Assembly (NCBI GenBank): GCA_002721305.1
Contig: PBKA01000004.1
Location: forward strand, 1-42,158
DNA length: 42,158 bases
DNA from: Acidimicrobiaceae bacterium
Lineage (GTDB): Bacteria > Actinomycetota > Acidimicrobiia > Acidimicrobiales > Poriferisodalaceae
Direction: 5' to 3'
Every line of letters begins with the position of its first letter. The stretch's first letter is position 1. The notes below the pieces were generated by a model that was not told the DNA's origin, made no database searches, and was given only the letters and a program-made list of their open reading frames with translations. The position numbers and the translations under genes are program-made. Below are positions 42,008-42,158 of the stretch, piece by piece.

Positions 42008-42158
42008 ATTTTCCCCTTGCGTAACTCGTGGTGGAGTCACCTAGTGATTTTTTTGTTCGGATCAACTTAGACCGAGAAATGAGTCGATGGTTCGCCTTAG
42101 TCGACGTTCAACAGGTTTTTTCCAAATTTGTCGTACGCGACGTTGGACGCGACATGGT

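Noticed and set aside
1..42158. CRISPR arrays, insertion sequences, phage genes, defence systems
   Set aside because: No regularly spaced repeats, transposase or integrase motifs, or terminal repeats were seen; the gene content is core and ordinary accessory metabolism.

Overview
The window looks like a chromosomal segment from an actinobacterium (Actinomycetota), most likely a marine member of the Acidimicrobiia. The grounds are the gene order tig-clpP-clpX-folC-ndk-mreBCD-mrdA-rodA-(two radical-SAM-linked genes)-rne-rplU-rpmA-obg-proB-proA-MoxR-VWA-...-nadD-rsfS, which follows the actinobacterial core order; several F420/FMN-type luciferase-like oxidoreductases; many GTG starts; and a gene closely resembling DMSP demethylase (dmdA). 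Base composition looks balanced by eye, but I did not compute it. I see no phage, insertion sequence, CRISPR array or rRNA operon.

Layout. 1-2429: a truncated glyoxalase-like gene, a methyltransferase and a DUF3048 lipoprotein. 2437-6031 (minus): nadD and rsfS, then a nucleoside-phosphorylase-like gene, an LLM oxidoreductase and an SCO6745-type gene, the last three joined by short overlaps. 6356-8611 (plus): an unusual sigma factor and a class II DAHP synthase, a two-gene plus-strand island in a minus-strand landscape. 8633-33472 (minus): one long co-directional run: VWA/CoxE-like protein, MoxR ATPase, proline synthesis (proA, proB), ribosome assembly (obg, rpmA, rplU), RNase E/G, two radical-SAM-linked proteins, the rod-shape elongasome (rodA, mrdA, mreD, mreC, mreB), ndk, folC, clpX, clpP, tig, tRNA-Gly(TCC), dmdA and a short-chain dehydrogenase. 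33606-42007: accessory genes on both strands: a cupredoxin lipoprotein, MAPEG protein, cell-wall amidase, a full-length LLM protein with a short LLM-like partner, a small cysteine-rich lipoprotein, alpha/beta hydrolase, NIPSNAP-like protein, amidase and nitroreductase. The last 150 bases hold no gene I can support.

How it works together. The run from mreC to rne is almost fully coupled by stop/start overlaps. The one real gap, 55 bases between the radical SAM gene and its DUF2344 partner, holds a perfect hairpin that buries the ribosome binding site of the next gene. A second perfect inverted repeat sits against the start codon of the dehydrogenase upstream of dmdA. These two elements, the conserved but unexplained MoxR/VWA pair, the sigma factor lacking region 3.1, the calcium-binding-like tail on PBP2 and the LLM/half-LLM pair are the points I would look at first. 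I did not find a clearly new multi-gene system; most of the window is core chromosome.
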